Below, piece by piece: positions 9,549 to 19,592 of a stretch of 64,000 bases of DNA. Source of the stretch: JBKECA01 sp047973435. Lineage in GTDB: Bacteria; Planctomycetota; Planctomycetia; Planctomycetales; Planctomycetaceae. The first letter of the stretch is position 1. Each line of letters opens with the position of its first letter. Below the pieces are notes generated by a model. That model saw only the letters and a program-made list of their open reading frames with translations. It had not been told where the DNA came from and searched no databases. Location: the NCBI GenBank assembly GCA_047973435.1, contig JBKECA010000046.1, positions 1 to 64,000 on the forward strand, written 5' to 3'. The translations under genes and the position numbers were made by a program.

Positions 9549-10982
9549 CTAACGGCTGAACAGATCTCGGTTGAAGCGTTCCTGCCGCTCCTTGCGAATA
9601 CTGTCCACCGATGGGTCCGTGCTCTCGAAGATCGACTTGAGCGGATACTCCGCGGGGAGTGGCGCACCGGCATTAATCGTCTGGTACAGCAGCACGGCGT
9701 CGATCGCGTCTTCGATAAACTCGAAGCCCTCATCCTGCTTCAACAGAATACCGTCATTGTAGGTGTTGAGTACCTGTTCGAACTTCTTCATGCCGGACAG
9801 CAGGCTGGCCTCTGCCTTGGTGGCGTCGCCCAGGTCGAGCCAGGCGCGCTTGCCGGCGTACATCTCCCGGCGAGCGGTGATCATCTCTTCCAATTGCTCG
9901 ACCTCACACAGCGTGGCCCAGTACCGGAAGTTCGTCAGGTTTTGTTCCCGACGCTGATGCTCCAGTTTGTCCTCCAGGGTGTAGCCCCCTTCGCGCTCGG
10001 CAATGGCCCGCAGCTCCTCGGGTGTGCCATTCAACGTGACCATTCCCTTGAGCGTAGAGAACTCCAGTTTGCCGTACTCGTTCAGCCAATCTTCGAGCGC
10101 CTCGGCCCAGGCCTTGCGCGTGGTTTCATCGAAGAACCCTTCCCGCGCCCGTGACCGCGTGTAATCCATCATCGTCTTGTAAGGCGACGCCCGGAACAGA
10201 ATGTCGGCCATCTTGTGCTGTTCGCCGTTGGCTTCGTCCATCAGCACGCGATTGGCTTCCCGATACCACTCTCGGGCGACGAGGTAATTGTCCATCGCTC
10301 CCAGATTCTTGAAGCGGCGACCCGGGTTCAGGTCGGGATCGGCCAGATTGTCTTTCCAGTCGTCCTCGGGAGATCCGTCGTTGTCGGGCTCGCCCTGGGG
10401 ATCAAAGGCCTCATCGGGGTCATGCATGAAGTACTCGCGGAACTGATCCTTTTCGTCCGAGTACCCGATCTTGCGGCCGACGAAATCTCCCATGTAGTGA
10501 TACAGCTCGGGCACCTTCGAGTTGCGGTCGACACCTGACTCCAGGAACTTGGCCCCCTGCTTGACCCAGAAAAATCGGTCCTTAACGTCGTCGAACTCGG
10601 CCGAGACGTTGTAAGCGAGGTTCCAGGCCTGGGAGTCCCAGACGTTCCAAAAGTGGGGCTGCAGCAACACGATCGATTCGGCCGTTCGCTGCAACTCGGA
10701 CCAGTTCTTGTGCTGGCGGAGTTCGTCCGCCTGATACCACAGCATTGAAGCGGCAATCCCGCGGAAACCGAACAGCACCAGCGTCATTGAACTGCTGGCG
10801 GGATCGACGTTACCAAAGGTGCTCTGCCCGAGATTCTGCTCGCTGCGGATCGAGGCCAGTTTGCCCCGCATGTCCTGGGCCGACGCCCCTTCGGGCAGGC
10901 CCAGCCAGATAATGGGGATCATCAAGGCGACGATCCCCGCCATGTACACCAGCTTGCGCTGTTGAGACGTCAATTGATTCAT
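9549..10982 (-). CDS. Conserved hypothetical protein, third gene of ABC operon
   Basis: 477 residues. One N-terminal membrane segment (LVYMAGIVALMIPIIWLGLP) anchors a large soluble region rich in Trp, Asp and Arg with helical, TPR-like character (for example HKNWSELQRTAESIVLLQPHFWNVWDSQAWNLAY, read in pieces). No catalytic motif is recognised. Its ATG overlaps the permease stop by one base (TAATG), implying translational coupling, so it probably works with the ABC-2 transporter as an extracytoplasmic or peripheral subunit. Similar proteins are known to me only as planctomycete hypotheticals. Function unknown. Confidence 0.85.
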   Translation of the reverse strand: MNQLTSQQRKLVYMAGIVALMIPIIWLGLPEGASAQDMRGKLASIRSEQNLGQSTFGNVDPASSSMTLVLFGFRGIAASMLWYQADELRQHKNWSELQRTAESIVLLQPHFWNVWDSQAWNLAYNVSAEFDDVKDRFFWVKQGAKFLESGVDRNSKVPELYHYMGDFVGRKIGYSDEKDQFREYFMHDPDEAFDPQGEPDNDGSPEDDWKDNLADPDLNPGRRFKNLGAMDNYLVAREWYREANRVLMDEANGEQHKMADILFRASPYKTMMDYTRSRAREGFFDETTRKAWAEALEDWLNEYGKLEFSTLKGMVTLNGTPEELRAIAEREGGYTLEDKLEHQRREQNLTNFRYWATLCEVEQLEEMITARREMYAGKRAWLDLGDATKAEASLLSGMKKFEQVLNTYNDGILLKQDEGFEFIEDAIDAVLLYQTINAGAPLPAEYPLKSIFESTDPSVDSIRKERQERFNRDLFSR

Positions 10983-12649
10983 TACTTCGCCTCCAATTCA
11001 CGCACCATCAGGCTGTAGGTCCCGATGACGACGCAGGGAATAAAGAATCCGAGAGTAATCGCGATCGCCGACAGACTGCGGACGCTCCACGGAATGTCGA
11101 ACCCGTTCGCCAGGTACGGCGTGCCGTCAAACAATCGGAAGTCCGGAATAATGTTATGCATGGCCCCCAGCCATTGCAGGATTTTATTGTCAATCCATTG
11201 AATGGAGGTGGTGAAGGCGTTGACCGGCAACTCGGTCATCTGGTTGTCTTGCGTGAGGATGCGGTAGATCGACTCGAGCAGGCCGCCACCGAGCGGACGC
11301 CCCTTGTCCTGGAACTGCGTCAGCTGATCATCAAACAGTCCCCGCATCAACTGGCCCATCATCAGATAAGCCCCGACGAGCAAGGTCGCCACCGGGCCCT
11401 TCACGAACGTACTGGCCGTCACACCCAGGGTGCAGATCAGCACCAGCATTAATGCGTAGCCCAGCACTGTTTTCACATAGGCACCGAAAAAGCTGCGGTC
11501 TGGCAGACGGAAGAACATGTCCGGCCGGGCCATTCCCAGATACTGTCCGGAGTCATCGCAGCTGACCTGCACCTGGAGGATGTTGTTGGATACCAGATCC
11601 TTCCACAGGTCGAGTTGCTTGGGAGGCTCGACGTTGCCGGCCGCTCCCCGTTCACCGGTGATGCGGATATCGGAATTGCGTGTGTCGAACTCCCGTGGAA
11701 CGTGCAGAACCCGCTTCTCGGGATCGGCGGAAAACTCGAAGATCGGCGTCGAACTGCGGGGGAATTTGACGTCCAGGTCCTTGGTCGGATTCACAAAGTG
11801 CAAAGAGAATCGGACGTTTTCTCCCATGATCCCTTTATGGGTCCGGAAGGCTTCAAAGTTGTACTCGATATCGAGCGTCTCCGGTTCGCGACCTTGAAAA
11901 CCGGAGACGTCGAATTTGTACACCGCGCGCGCGGCGGTCATGCCTTCGATGAAGCTGCGAAACTCCCAGATGTCACCGACGTTGATCCCGATCGGCGCGG
12001 GCTTTCCAACCCGGTCGATGAAGTCCAGTTCGCCATACACCGGGACGCGGGCAATCAGCTGATTGCGGGCCCGTTCCGGTACCGCGCGGAGAATCCAGAC
12101 ATAGCCAAGAACCGACATGACGAGCAGCATCAGCAGCAATACGCCGGAGTAGCCCAGAATGCGTCCCAGCACCACTTCGCTGCGGCGGGTCGGCTTGGTC
12201 ATTACCGTATGCAGCGACCGTTCTTTGATGTCCGCCGGCAGGCCCCAGCAGGAGAGGATCACGGCGACGGGCACCAGCAACCATTTGACGGCCGTCATCA
12301 CGAAGACCACGTGCCGCTTGGCGGCGGACTCCACCGCCTGGCTTGCCAGAAACCAGTGGCCGAACATGAACAGCAAAATGAAGACCGCCAGAATCCACAG
12401 CGTCTTCTTCCGCAAACTCTCGCGAAACACCAGTTGCGTCATTGCGCCAATTCGTCGCAGCGACATGCTGGCGAGGTCTCGCAGACCTCGAAACAGCACC
12501 TCCGCGACCATGCCTGGCCCCTTCAATCCCGCAGCCAGCATCGAAACGGCCAAGGCGATGAACAGACAGATCAGACTGAACGCAATGACGATCAGCAGCC
12601 AGTTCCCGGCGGCTTGAGCCAGGTCAATGGGACGTTGATCGAAATCCAT
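10982..12649 (-). CDS. ABC-2 type transporter permease
   Basis: 555 residues. Helices at about 15-40, 90-110, 125-145, 170-195 and a C-terminal set (about 390-550) flank a large extracytoplasmic region (about 200-385). The motif KERSLHTVMTKPTRRSEVVLGR, split by a helix break, matches the cytoplasmic loop of ABC-2 permeases that contacts the ATPase. It follows the ATPase gene and precedes the coupled hypothetical gene, so the three form one exporter operon. The large loop suggests a substrate or partner outside the membrane; the substrate is unknown. Confidence 0.9.
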   Translation of the reverse strand: MDFDQRPIDLAQAAGNWLLIVIAFSLICLFIALAVSMLAAGLKGPGMVAEVLFRGLRDLASMSLRRIGAMTQLVFRESLRKKTLWILAVFILLFMFGHWFLASQAVESAAKRHVVFVMTAVKWLLVPVAVILSCWGLPADIKERSLHTVMTKPTRRSEVVLGRILGYSGVLLLMLLVMSVLGYVWILRAVPERARNQLIARVPVYGELDFIDRVGKPAPIGINVGDIWEFRSFIEGMTAARAVYKFDVSGFQGREPETLDIEYNFEAFRTHKGIMGENVRFSLHFVNPTKDLDVKFPRSSTPIFEFSADPEKRVLHVPREFDTRNSDIRITGERGAAGNVEPPKQLDLWKDLVSNNILQVQVSCDDSGQYLGMARPDMFFRLPDRSFFGAYVKTVLGYALMLVLICTLGVTASTFVKGPVATLLVGAYLMMGQLMRGLFDDQLTQFQDKGRPLGGGLLESIYRILTQDNQMTELPVNAFTTSIQWIDNKILQWLGAMHNIIPDFRLFDGTPYLANGFDIPWSVRSLSAIAITLGFFIPCVVIGTYSLMVRELEAK

Positions 12650-12736
12650 GTAAGCACCAAGTAGGGTCGGAATTGTTCGTGTCCGGCCGGGCCAATTACG
12701 CCCTGGCCGGCGGGGAAAGACGACGCCAGGTTGTGA

Positions 12737-13657
12737 CTAAGTCTTGGACGCTGGGGGCGTATCCCCCCCGGTCAAGCGTCGCCCGGGTCGCTCGCGGCTC
12801 TCCGCGACCGTCTTCAGGAACAATTCTTCCAGCGTTGCCGTCGGATGAGTGACGGTTTTCAGTTCCACCTTGTGCTTTGCCAGTGCGGCCTTCACGTCGG
12901 CCAGCGCGGCATCGCTGAGAGAGGATGTGAGAAGTTGCGTCTCCGATGTGGACTGCAGCAGGTCCTGCACGCGCCCCAACACCTTGAGTTCGCCGCCGTA
13001 CAGAATCGCGATGCGGTCGCACACGTCCTGGACGTCGGCCAGCAGGTGGCTGCTCATGACCACCGTCTTTCCTTCGCGCTTCAGGTCCAGGATCATGTCC
13101 TTCATGTCCCGTGTTCCCAGCGGGTCCAGTCCACTGGTCGGTTCGTCCAGCAGCACCAGGTCGGGATCATTAATCAGGGCCTGGGCCAGACCGATGCGGC
13201 GGGTCATTCCCTTGGAGTATTCTTTCAGTTGCCGTCGTCGGGCGTGCTGCAGCCCCACACGCTCAATGAGTGCATCCCGGCGTTTTTTTCGCTCCGCGGG
13301 GGACATCTTGAACAGACGCCCGTAGAAATCGAGCGTCTCGTCCGCATTGAGGAAGCGGTACAGGTACGATTCTTCCGGCAGATAGCCGATCCGCTCGTTC
13401 TTGTCGACATCGTGGGCCGGCTTGCCGAGCACCCGCACCTCGCCACCCGATGGGAACAGCAACCCCAGCAGCAGTTTGAGTGTGGTCGTCTTCCCCGACC
13501 CGTTCGGCCCCAACAGACCGAACACTTCGCCTTTCTTGACGTCCAGGGTCAGCGAGTTGAGCGCCTGAACTTTCTTGCGTCCCCAGAAGTCTCGATAGAC
13601 CTTCGAGAGGTTGCGAACCTCGATGACGTTGTTACTGGATGGTGTTTCGGCCGCCAT
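12737..13657 (-). CDS. ABC transporter ATP-binding protein
   Basis: 306-residue nucleotide-binding subunit. Walker A GPNGSGKTT, Q-loop region YLPEES, signature EYSKGMTRRIGLAQ, Walker B LVLLDEPTSGLDP and switch His in VMSSHLLADV are all intact. The C-terminal extension after residue about 225 (TLEELFLKTVAE) is typical of ABC-2 exporters of the CcmA/NatA type. The ATG at 13657 is preceded by GAGG; the frame stays open to 13825 but upstream residues do not look like this family. First gene of a leftward operon with the permease and the conserved protein. Confidence 0.94.
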   Translation of the reverse strand: MAAETPSSNNVIEVRNLSKVYRDFWGRKKVQALNSLTLDVKKGEVFGLLGPNGSGKTTTLKLLLGLLFPSGGEVRVLGKPAHDVDKNERIGYLPEESYLYRFLNADETLDFYGRLFKMSPAERKKRRDALIERVGLQHARRRQLKEYSKGMTRRIGLAQALINDPDLVLLDEPTSGLDPLGTRDMKDMILDLKREGKTVVMSSHLLADVQDVCDRIAILYGGELKVLGRVQDLLQSTSETQLLTSSLSDAALADVKAALAKHKVELKTVTHPTATLEELFLKTVAESRERPGRRLTGGDTPPASKT

Positions 13658-14011
13658 GGAATCCTCATACTCCGGAATGGAATCCGTCCCGACGACTGAG
13701 TTCAGCCGCTGGACGAAGCCCGGACAACACGGGAAGACAGGGAAAAAACGACGCTGCGCAAACGGGATTGAGAAGACATTCTCCACTGGCAAAATACCGG
13801 AACCGTGGGAGATTTCAGACCGCAATGCCCGATGGTCTCAAGCGATCGACGTCACGCGCCCGCCAATGCCATGCGCTACAAACACGAAGCCAGGAAATGA
13901 ATGCATCCGACAGGCGGCTTCCATCTCTCGAAACCGCCCTTTACTGTACGGCTGACGAAATCAGGTTTCAAGTTGACACAACCCACTGTCCCGGCAGAGT
14001 TTGAAGAAGTG
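13658..14011. other. Divergent intergenic region between the ABC operon and moeA
   Basis: 354 bases expected to hold both promoters. A lone TTGACA (13973-13978) lies upstream of moeA but has no good -10 partner at the usual distance. No convincing gene or hairpin is seen. Confidence 0.5.
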
Positions 14012-15253
14012 ATGAACGACCGACCGCCCGCTGCGGATGACGTCCGGATGCGCGGGTTTCTGCGTCGTGCCCGCGTCTGTGAGGTCGTGGACTGGATCGA
14101 CGCAGTCATCCAGCCACTGCCGCCCGTCATCTGCCCGTTATCGCAAGCGGCCGGACGGGTCCTGGCGCAGGAGGTCGTTGCAACGATTGATGTTCCGGGT
14201 TTTGACCGTTCCGCAATGGACGGCTACGCCACAGTGGCCGAGCAAACTGTTGGTGCTTCGGAATACGCCCCTGTACGATTGAAGGTCGTGGGCGAAGCTC
14301 TGCCGGGCCGACCCTGGTTGGGACGGCTGGAAGCGGGGAACGCCGTCCGCATTATGACCGGTGCCCCAATTCCAGCCGGTGCCGATGCAGTCGTGCCAGT
14401 CGAGCAGGTGAGGTCGGCCGACGATGCTGTCGACGTTTGCGCCGCGATCCCCAGCGGGAAACACATCGGACGTCGGGGTGAGGACCTCTCGCGCGGAACA
14501 ACGGTTCTTACGGCCCACCGGCGCCTTCGCCCTCAGGATGTTGGCGTTGTGGCTTCGCTGGGAATTCCGAAGCTGGCCGTCGTGCGTCAGCCGCTCGTCC
14601 GCATCCTGGTCACCGGGAATGAATTGATCTCCCCTGGCGAACCCCTGCCACCGCATCAAATCTACGAGGCAAACTCCGCAATACTCCGCGGCCTGATCGA
14701 ACGAGACGGGGGGCATGTCACCGAGGTCCGCCGAGTCCCCGACGACCGCCAACAACTCGCAGAGCTGCTGTCGTCTCCCGACGCCGACGTGCTGCTGATC
14801 TCGGGGGGCTCCAGTGTCGGACGGGAAGACTTTATTCCCCTGCTGCTGGCAGAACAGGGAGAACTCGCCTTTCACGGCATCGCGATGCGCCCGTCCAGTC
14901 CCGCGGGGTGCGGCCGATTGGGGGAGACGCTGGTATTCCTTCTGCCCGGCAATCCCGTCTCCTGCCTGTGTGCCTACGACTTCTTCGCAGGGCGGGCCAT
15001 TCGTCAATTGGGGGGCCGCATTGCGGACTGGTCTTATCAGTCCACAGAGGCGGTACTGAGCCGCAAGCTCATCTCCCAAGTCGGTCGCACGGATTACTGC
15101 CGCGTACGCAACGGGCCGACTGGGACAGACCCCCTGGCCATCAGTGGTGCCTCGATTCTCTCTTCCACCGTGCGGGCGGACGGCTTTGTCGTTATCCCCG
15201 AAGAAAGCGAAGGCCACGCTGCTGGCGAGAAGGTCAAAGTCTGGCTGTATTGA
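14012..15253 (+). CDS. moeA: Molybdopterin molybdenumtransferase MoeA
   Basis: 413 residues, normal length for the family. MoeA inserts molybdate into adenylylated molybdopterin in the cytoplasm, the last step of molybdenum cofactor synthesis. Motifs: FDRSAMDGYA, MTGAPIPAGADAVVPVEQ, the MogA-like core VTGNELISPGE and LISGGSSVGREDF, and LPGNPVSCLCAYDFF; the C-terminal domain IV ends VIPEESEGHAAGEKVKVWL. The ATG at 14012 is taken because homologues begin shortly before the first helix; an earlier ATG at 13901 would add 37 residues. No other molybdenum cofactor genes are adjacent. Confidence 0.93.
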   Translation: MNDRPPAADDVRMRGFLRRARVCEVVDWIDAVIQPLPPVICPLSQAAGRVLAQEVVATIDVPGFDRSAMDGYATVAEQTVGASEYAPVRLKVVGEALPGRPWLGRLEAGNAVRIMTGAPIPAGADAVVPVEQVRSADDAVDVCAAIPSGKHIGRRGEDLSRGTTVLTAHRRLRPQDVGVVASLGIPKLAVVRQPLVRILVTGNELISPGEPLPPHQIYEANSAILRGLIERDGGHVTEVRRVPDDRQQLAELLSSPDADVLLISGGSSVGREDFIPLLLAEQGELAFHGIAMRPSSPAGCGRLGETLVFLLPGNPVSCLCAYDFFAGRAIRQLGGRIADWSYQSTEAVLSRKLISQVGRTDYCRVRNGPTGTDPLAISGASILSSTVRADGFVVIPEESEGHAAGEKVKVWLY

Positions 15254-15450
15254 AGGTTTACTAACCGATGAGCTTACGCTTCGGAAAGGGATGTTGACGT
15301 TGCGGATCGCCGGAACTTTCCGGCGACTCTGTTCGCCTGTCAATTCTGTTCAGATCGGGGGATCGTGGCGCTTGCAGAATTGATCGAGTCCGTCTGAGCT
15401 GTGACCGTAAGTCGGGCACGAGTGCGGGGCGTTGCAGTGTCGTTGTGCTG

Positions 15451-16113
15451 CTACGTCATCGGCGGTCCAAACCATTCGTCGAATTTGACCTCGACATCGC
15501 TGCGGACTGGCTCCAGTCGTTCACCCAACTGAGTGAACCAGCTGGTCTGCTGGTTTCCTGCTGAGGGGTCCACCTCGACAGGCACAACCGCCATGGCCAG
15601 ATCGGTCATGAAGTAAGTCGCCTCATGCGCGAGATGGACGTAAGACTCGCGGTGATCGGCCTCTTTCGTAAGCGGCAATTTCCGACCGGGATAGTCGGTT
15701 TGTTGTCCCTCCAGCGTGGTCGCTGGGGAAACCGCGGGGTGCACCGCGATCGCCACCGGCTGGGCGTCATCGGAGCGTTGCAACGAGAGGCCGACGACTA
15801 GCAGGATCGCCGCCGCAGCGGTGATCGGTAGCCAGCTCTGGCGGGGCTGCAGTGCTTTTGGAGAGACAGCCCCGACCGCAGTGGCGGGAGAAGAAAGGTT
15901 GGCCAGCGTTCTCCGGACCAGCGACGTTTCTGGCAGCACACATTGAGCACGCCAGGCGGGAATCGCATCAGCCAGCAGAAGCTCGTCCTGCCACAGGGAC
16001 TGACAATCGGGGGCGGCGCAGCCGATCCCATGCTCCGCCAGCTCCGACAGCGCAGCAGCGTCGCGCGTCTCAATCGCGTGTTCGAGGCGGCTGCGGAATT
16101 CGTGACAGGTCAT
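15451..16113 (-). CDS. Putative anti-sigma factor (membrane)
   Basis: 220 residues starting MTCHEFRSRLEHAIETRD. The N-terminal 60 residues carry His/Cys positions (Cys3, His4, Cys32, Cys37) reminiscent of zinc-type anti-sigma domains. One transmembrane helix lies at about 94-112 (LPITAAAAILLVVGLSL), followed by a periplasmic domain. It begins 22 bases after the ECF sigma gene ends, the usual sigma/anti-sigma order. The classical HxxxCxxC signature is not clearly present, so the role rests mainly on topology and position. Confidence 0.72.
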   Translation of the reverse strand: MTCHEFRSRLEHAIETRDAAALSELAEHGIGCAAPDCQSLWQDELLLADAIPAWRAQCVLPETSLVRRTLANLSSPATAVGAVSPKALQPRQSWLPITAAAAILLVVGLSLQRSDDAQPVAIAVHPAVSPATTLEGQQTDYPGRKLPLTKEADHRESYVHLAHEATYFMTDLAMAVVPVEVDPSAGNQQTSWFTQLGERLEPVRSDVEVKFDEWFGPPMT

Positions 16114-16135
16114 GGATGCGACAGGGGCAGTGTGG

Positions 16136-16672
16136 CTAGGAGGCTGGCGCGAAACCTTTGGCCTGCAAGAGTTCCGCGAGCTGCTTTCGAGCCCGATGCA
16201 GCCAGGTCTTGACCGTTCCGTCCGGAACGCCCATGACCGCGCTGATTTCCAGGATCGACAGTTCCTGCTGGTAAAACAGGGTGAAACAAGTGCGATGCTC
16301 GATCCGCAGATGCTGCAGGGCGAGTTCCAGTTCTTCCCCCAAACCTTGCGGCTGAGGTACATCCGGGGCAATTGGTTCCCGCAACGAGTCCGACGGTATC
16401 GGGCGACGGCTTCGTTTTTCCAAAGCTGTGCGACACCGATTGGCGGTTATCGCCAGCACCCAGGGGAGAAGATCGCGCGATCCGTCCCAGCTGGCCAAAT
16501 GTCGGCAGACTCGCACCAGCGACTCCTGGGCGACATCTTCCGCATCCTGCCGATGCTGAACCATCCGCAGGCACAAGGCCATGACCGGCCGCTCGAATCG
16601 TTCGACCAAGGTGCGCATCGCCGAGCGGTCTCCGGAGAGACAACGTTCAACGAGTTCCGTATCGGCTGACAC
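16136..16672 (-). CDS. ECF-family RNA polymerase sigma factor
   Basis: 178 residues. Region 2 (about 10-75) includes RMVQHRQDAEDVAQESLVRV, and region 4 (about 115-165) includes LSILEISAVMGVPDGTVKTWLHRARKQL, the helix-turn-helix for the -35 element. It starts with GTG (16672). Directly downstream is a membrane protein likely to act as its anti-sigma factor. Extracytoplasmic stress or surface signals are the usual trigger for such pairs; the actual regulon is unknown, and no autoregulatory promoter could be identified. Confidence 0.93.
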   Translation of the reverse strand: MSADTELVERCLSGDRSAMRTLVERFERPVMALCLRMVQHRQDAEDVAQESLVRVCRHLASWDGSRDLLPWVLAITANRCRTALEKRSRRPIPSDSLREPIAPDVPQPQGLGEELELALQHLRIEHRTCFTLFYQQELSILEISAVMGVPDGTVKTWLHRARKQLAELLQAKGFAPAS

Positions 16673-16789
16673 GCGTACCTGGGCTCCCGAGCAAAGTTAC
16701 CTGCGATCGGCAGGTGCGGTTTCGCACCGGAACAAGTTTTTTTGGGTGCCAGGCTGATGGAGACCAGTCTGTCAGGCGACGCCGGCCCG

Positions 16790-18394
16790 TCACCCGAGCG
16801 AAATCACCAGATTACCGGGACTCTCCACGTGGATGCGGGCACCGTGCTTCACGCAAAAGGCGTGCACGGCGTCAATCAGCTTCTTCGCCTGGCTTTGCAG
16901 ATGGGCGGCGTCCTGGCATTCGTAGTTGATTCGCAGCAAGGGCTCATTGTTTGACGCCCGGACGTTGAACCACCAGTCGGGCCGATAGTCGTTGGTCACC
17001 AACCGGTAAATCTTTCCCGTCGGGTCCCCCTGCGGATCGATCTTCAGCAGGTCGTCCGTTGTGGGCAGCGGTTTGACCCTGGGGTGGTAAACGCCAACGC
17101 CGTCGAGCTTGGTGACGTAGCAGTTCTCTGCGTCCGACGAAAACCGATCCTCCAGCATCTGGATGACATGACTGCTCATCGCCCGCCAGTCGCCGCAGTC
17201 AATCCGAAGATTGACCTCGCCGCTGTGGGGCCAGGCTGCGTAGGGCGCCAGCGCCTCGGAGCAGCTTTTGCCCGAGTCGAGCAGCAGGTCCCAAAACATC
17301 ATCAGCGCAAACAGACCCGAATCGAGGCAGAAGACATCCGGAAAGTTGTAGTGCGCGGACGACTCGCCCCCGAAGACGGCGTTGGTCTTGATAAGCGCGA
17401 CTTTGGCGGCATCCTGGCCGACACGGCAAAACACGGGCGTGCCACCGCTGTTGCGGATGGCGTCAATGACTCCAAACGAGGAGACCGCCGCAAACACCAC
17501 GGAACCTGTCCCTCCTGCCTGACTGAGCCCGCGTGCCGCCAGCGCCGCCAGCGTCTGCGAGCCGGGGACGAACTCCCCCTTCTCGTTGACCAGGAAGACG
17601 CGATCCGCATCGCCATCGAAGGCCGCGCCGAAAGCGGCCCCGGTACGGACAACCGTTTCCTGAAGTCGCTCGACCGCGCCCGGCAGTCCGGGATTCGACG
17701 GGCGATTCGGGAACCGGCCATCGATCTGGTCAAAGATCGACAGGATTTCGACTTTGGCGCCAATTTTCTGAAATGCCTCCTTCAGCAAAGGCAGAAAGAT
17801 GCAGCCAACGCCGTTGCCAGGATCGAGCACGATCTTCCCCGTCGCCTTGGGAAGATGCTTCGCCCGTGCGACCGCAGCCGCAACGAAGTCCCGATGCAGG
17901 TTGAAGCGGCCGCCGTCGGGGTACGGGAGTCGTCCCGCCTGCGGAGCTTCAGCAGACTCGCCATCCTGATCGAAAAACGGCTGCAGGTGATCGCAGGGAC
18001 GGATGATGTCGAGCCCCTCCGTCTCCCGGTTGCGGAGCAGCATCTTGATGCCGTTGTATTCCGCCGGATTGTGGGACGCAGTCACCATCGCGCCAGCGAC
18101 AGCCCCTTGCAACTGCATGCCGGCGCCCCACTGAATCATGTCCGTCGTGGCCAGGCCACAAGTGAGCGGGACCCCTTGCTCAACACTGATCCCTTCCACC
18201 AGAGCACGGTAGATCGCGGGTGAAGACGTACGACCATCCCGACCGACCAGCACCTTGGGTTGCTGGCTTCCGGTCGCCTGCATCAAGTAGCGAACGAGAT
18301 ACCGGCCGGTGAGGTAGGCCAGCTCCTCATTGAGTTCGTTCGGATAGACGCCGCGAATGTCAGCCTTACGGGCAAACTGGGTGCGATCAAACAT
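16790..18394 (-). CDS. Phosphomannomutase/phosphoglucomutase family
   Basis: 534 residues, alpha-D-phosphohexomutase superfamily. It interconverts hexose 1- and 6-phosphates in the cytoplasm. Phosphoserine loop TASHNPAEYNGIK, metal loop DGDADR, sugar loop GGESSAHY and phosphate-binding RASNNEP are all present; the last departs from the common RxSGTEP, as in some phosphomannomutases. The ATG at 18394 (MFDRTQFARKADIRG) matches where family members begin; an upstream start at 18469 is less likely. Exact substrate (mannose, glucose or N-acetylglucosamine phosphate) cannot be settled from motifs. Confidence 0.92.
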   Translation of the reverse strand: MFDRTQFARKADIRGVYPNELNEELAYLTGRYLVRYLMQATGSQQPKVLVGRDGRTSSPAIYRALVEGISVEQGVPLTCGLATTDMIQWGAGMQLQGAVAGAMVTASHNPAEYNGIKMLLRNRETEGLDIIRPCDHLQPFFDQDGESAEAPQAGRLPYPDGGRFNLHRDFVAAAVARAKHLPKATGKIVLDPGNGVGCIFLPLLKEAFQKIGAKVEILSIFDQIDGRFPNRPSNPGLPGAVERLQETVVRTGAAFGAAFDGDADRVFLVNEKGEFVPGSQTLAALAARGLSQAGGTGSVVFAAVSSFGVIDAIRNSGGTPVFCRVGQDAAKVALIKTNAVFGGESSAHYNFPDVFCLDSGLFALMMFWDLLLDSGKSCSEALAPYAAWPHSGEVNLRIDCGDWRAMSSHVIQMLEDRFSSDAENCYVTKLDGVGVYHPRVKPLPTTDDLLKIDPQGDPTGKIYRLVTNDYRPDWWFNVRASNNEPLLRINYECQDAAHLQSQAKKLIDAVHAFCVKHGARIHVESPGNLVISLG

Positions 18395-18627
18395 GGAAGC
18401 CTTCGCTGCTGCAGTGGTGAAGTCGAAGCGGTTCAGCGGGAGTATGGTGCGGGGCGAAGCAAGGGTCAAACGCGGTCGCGGTCTGGTCGATGGACTTGGG
18501 TCGATCGCCCCAGGTTACGATGCGACATCGCCGGAGTAGACTCGTTCACAACGCGGACTCACCTGTCTCGACAACCAGACTGTGGTAGGCTGCCCTTTCC
18601 AAAGTTCATCGTCCATCGTCGATTGCC

Positions 18628-19446
18628 ATGATTCGCAGCGCCGTGACCATCAGTCTTGTGTCGGAGGCCCGTGGGGGACCGTTCGTCTACTGGGATGACT
18701 TGCTCGGTTCGATAACCAAGGCGGCCAATCTGGGGTACGACGCCGTCGAAGTCTTTGCCCCCGATGCAGCCGCTGTGGACCTCCCGGCGCTGCGACAGGG
18801 TCTCGACGAATCGGGCCTGCAACTGGCGGCTGTCGGCACCGGGGCGGGTTGGGTCCGCAAGAGATTCTCCCTGACGGCTGCCGACGCAATCGTCCGCCAG
18901 CAGGCCGTGGACTTCATCCAGTCGATTATCGAACTCGGAGCCCCGTTTGGTGCTCCGGCCATCATTGGCTCCATGCAAGGCCGCTGGGGTAACGGAGTCG
19001 AACACCAACAGGCTCTTGCGTGGCTCCGTGAAGGGCTCAACCAGCTTGGCGGATTTGCCCGCGATCGCAACGTGCGACTGTTCTATGAGCCGCTGAACCG
19101 CTACGAGACCAACCTGTGCAACACCGTCGAGGCGGGGGTGGCGTTGATGGAGTCGCTGGATACCGACAACGTCCGGTTGCTGGCCGACCTGTTTCATATG
19201 AATATCGAAGAGACCAGCATCGCTGCGGCGCTGCGGATGGGGGGGGCGCACATCGGCCATGTGCACTTTGTGGACTCGAACCGCCGACCCGCCGGCTGTG
19301 GTCACATGGACTATGGTCCGATCGTCGCCGCCCTGCGGGAGATCGGTTACGACGGCTACGCCTCCGCGGAAGCCTTCGCCTGGCCCGATCCCGATGCCGC
19401 CGCCCGACAGACGATGGAGACCTATCAGCGCTGGTTCGGCGTCTGA
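18628..19446 (+). CDS. Sugar phosphate isomerase/epimerase, TIM barrel
   Basis: 272 residues of the xylose-isomerase-like TIM-barrel superfamily. Metal ligands appear as Glu in FYEPLNRYE, Asp/His in LLADLFHMNIEE, His in GHVHFVDSNR and Glu in YASAEAFAWP, the pattern of D-tagatose 3-epimerase and hydroxypyruvate isomerase relatives. It probably isomerises or epimerises a keto-sugar in the cytoplasm. It is divergent from the phosphohexomutase gene, with 233 bases between. No transporter or regulator is adjacent to reveal the substrate. Confidence 0.85.
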   Translation: MIRSAVTISLVSEARGGPFVYWDDLLGSITKAANLGYDAVEVFAPDAAAVDLPALRQGLDESGLQLAAVGTGAGWVRKRFSLTAADAIVRQQAVDFIQSIIELGAPFGAPAIIGSMQGRWGNGVEHQQALAWLREGLNQLGGFARDRNVRLFYEPLNRYETNLCNTVEAGVALMESLDTDNVRLLADLFHMNIEETSIAAALRMGGAHIGHVHFVDSNRRPAGCGHMDYGPIVAALREIGYDGYASAEAFAWPDPDAAARQTMETYQRWFGV

Positions 19447-19592
19447 TTGCAAGAGGCGTTCCGTGAACGCATTCGGCTGGTCAAGAGTTTCGGGTCCGAC
19501 GATAATCCGGACTGTAGACGGAGATGGCTCCAGTGCGTTCTCTCCTGTAGTTACGCCCTCCGCACGACACTGTGTGAACCTGCGCGCCGCTC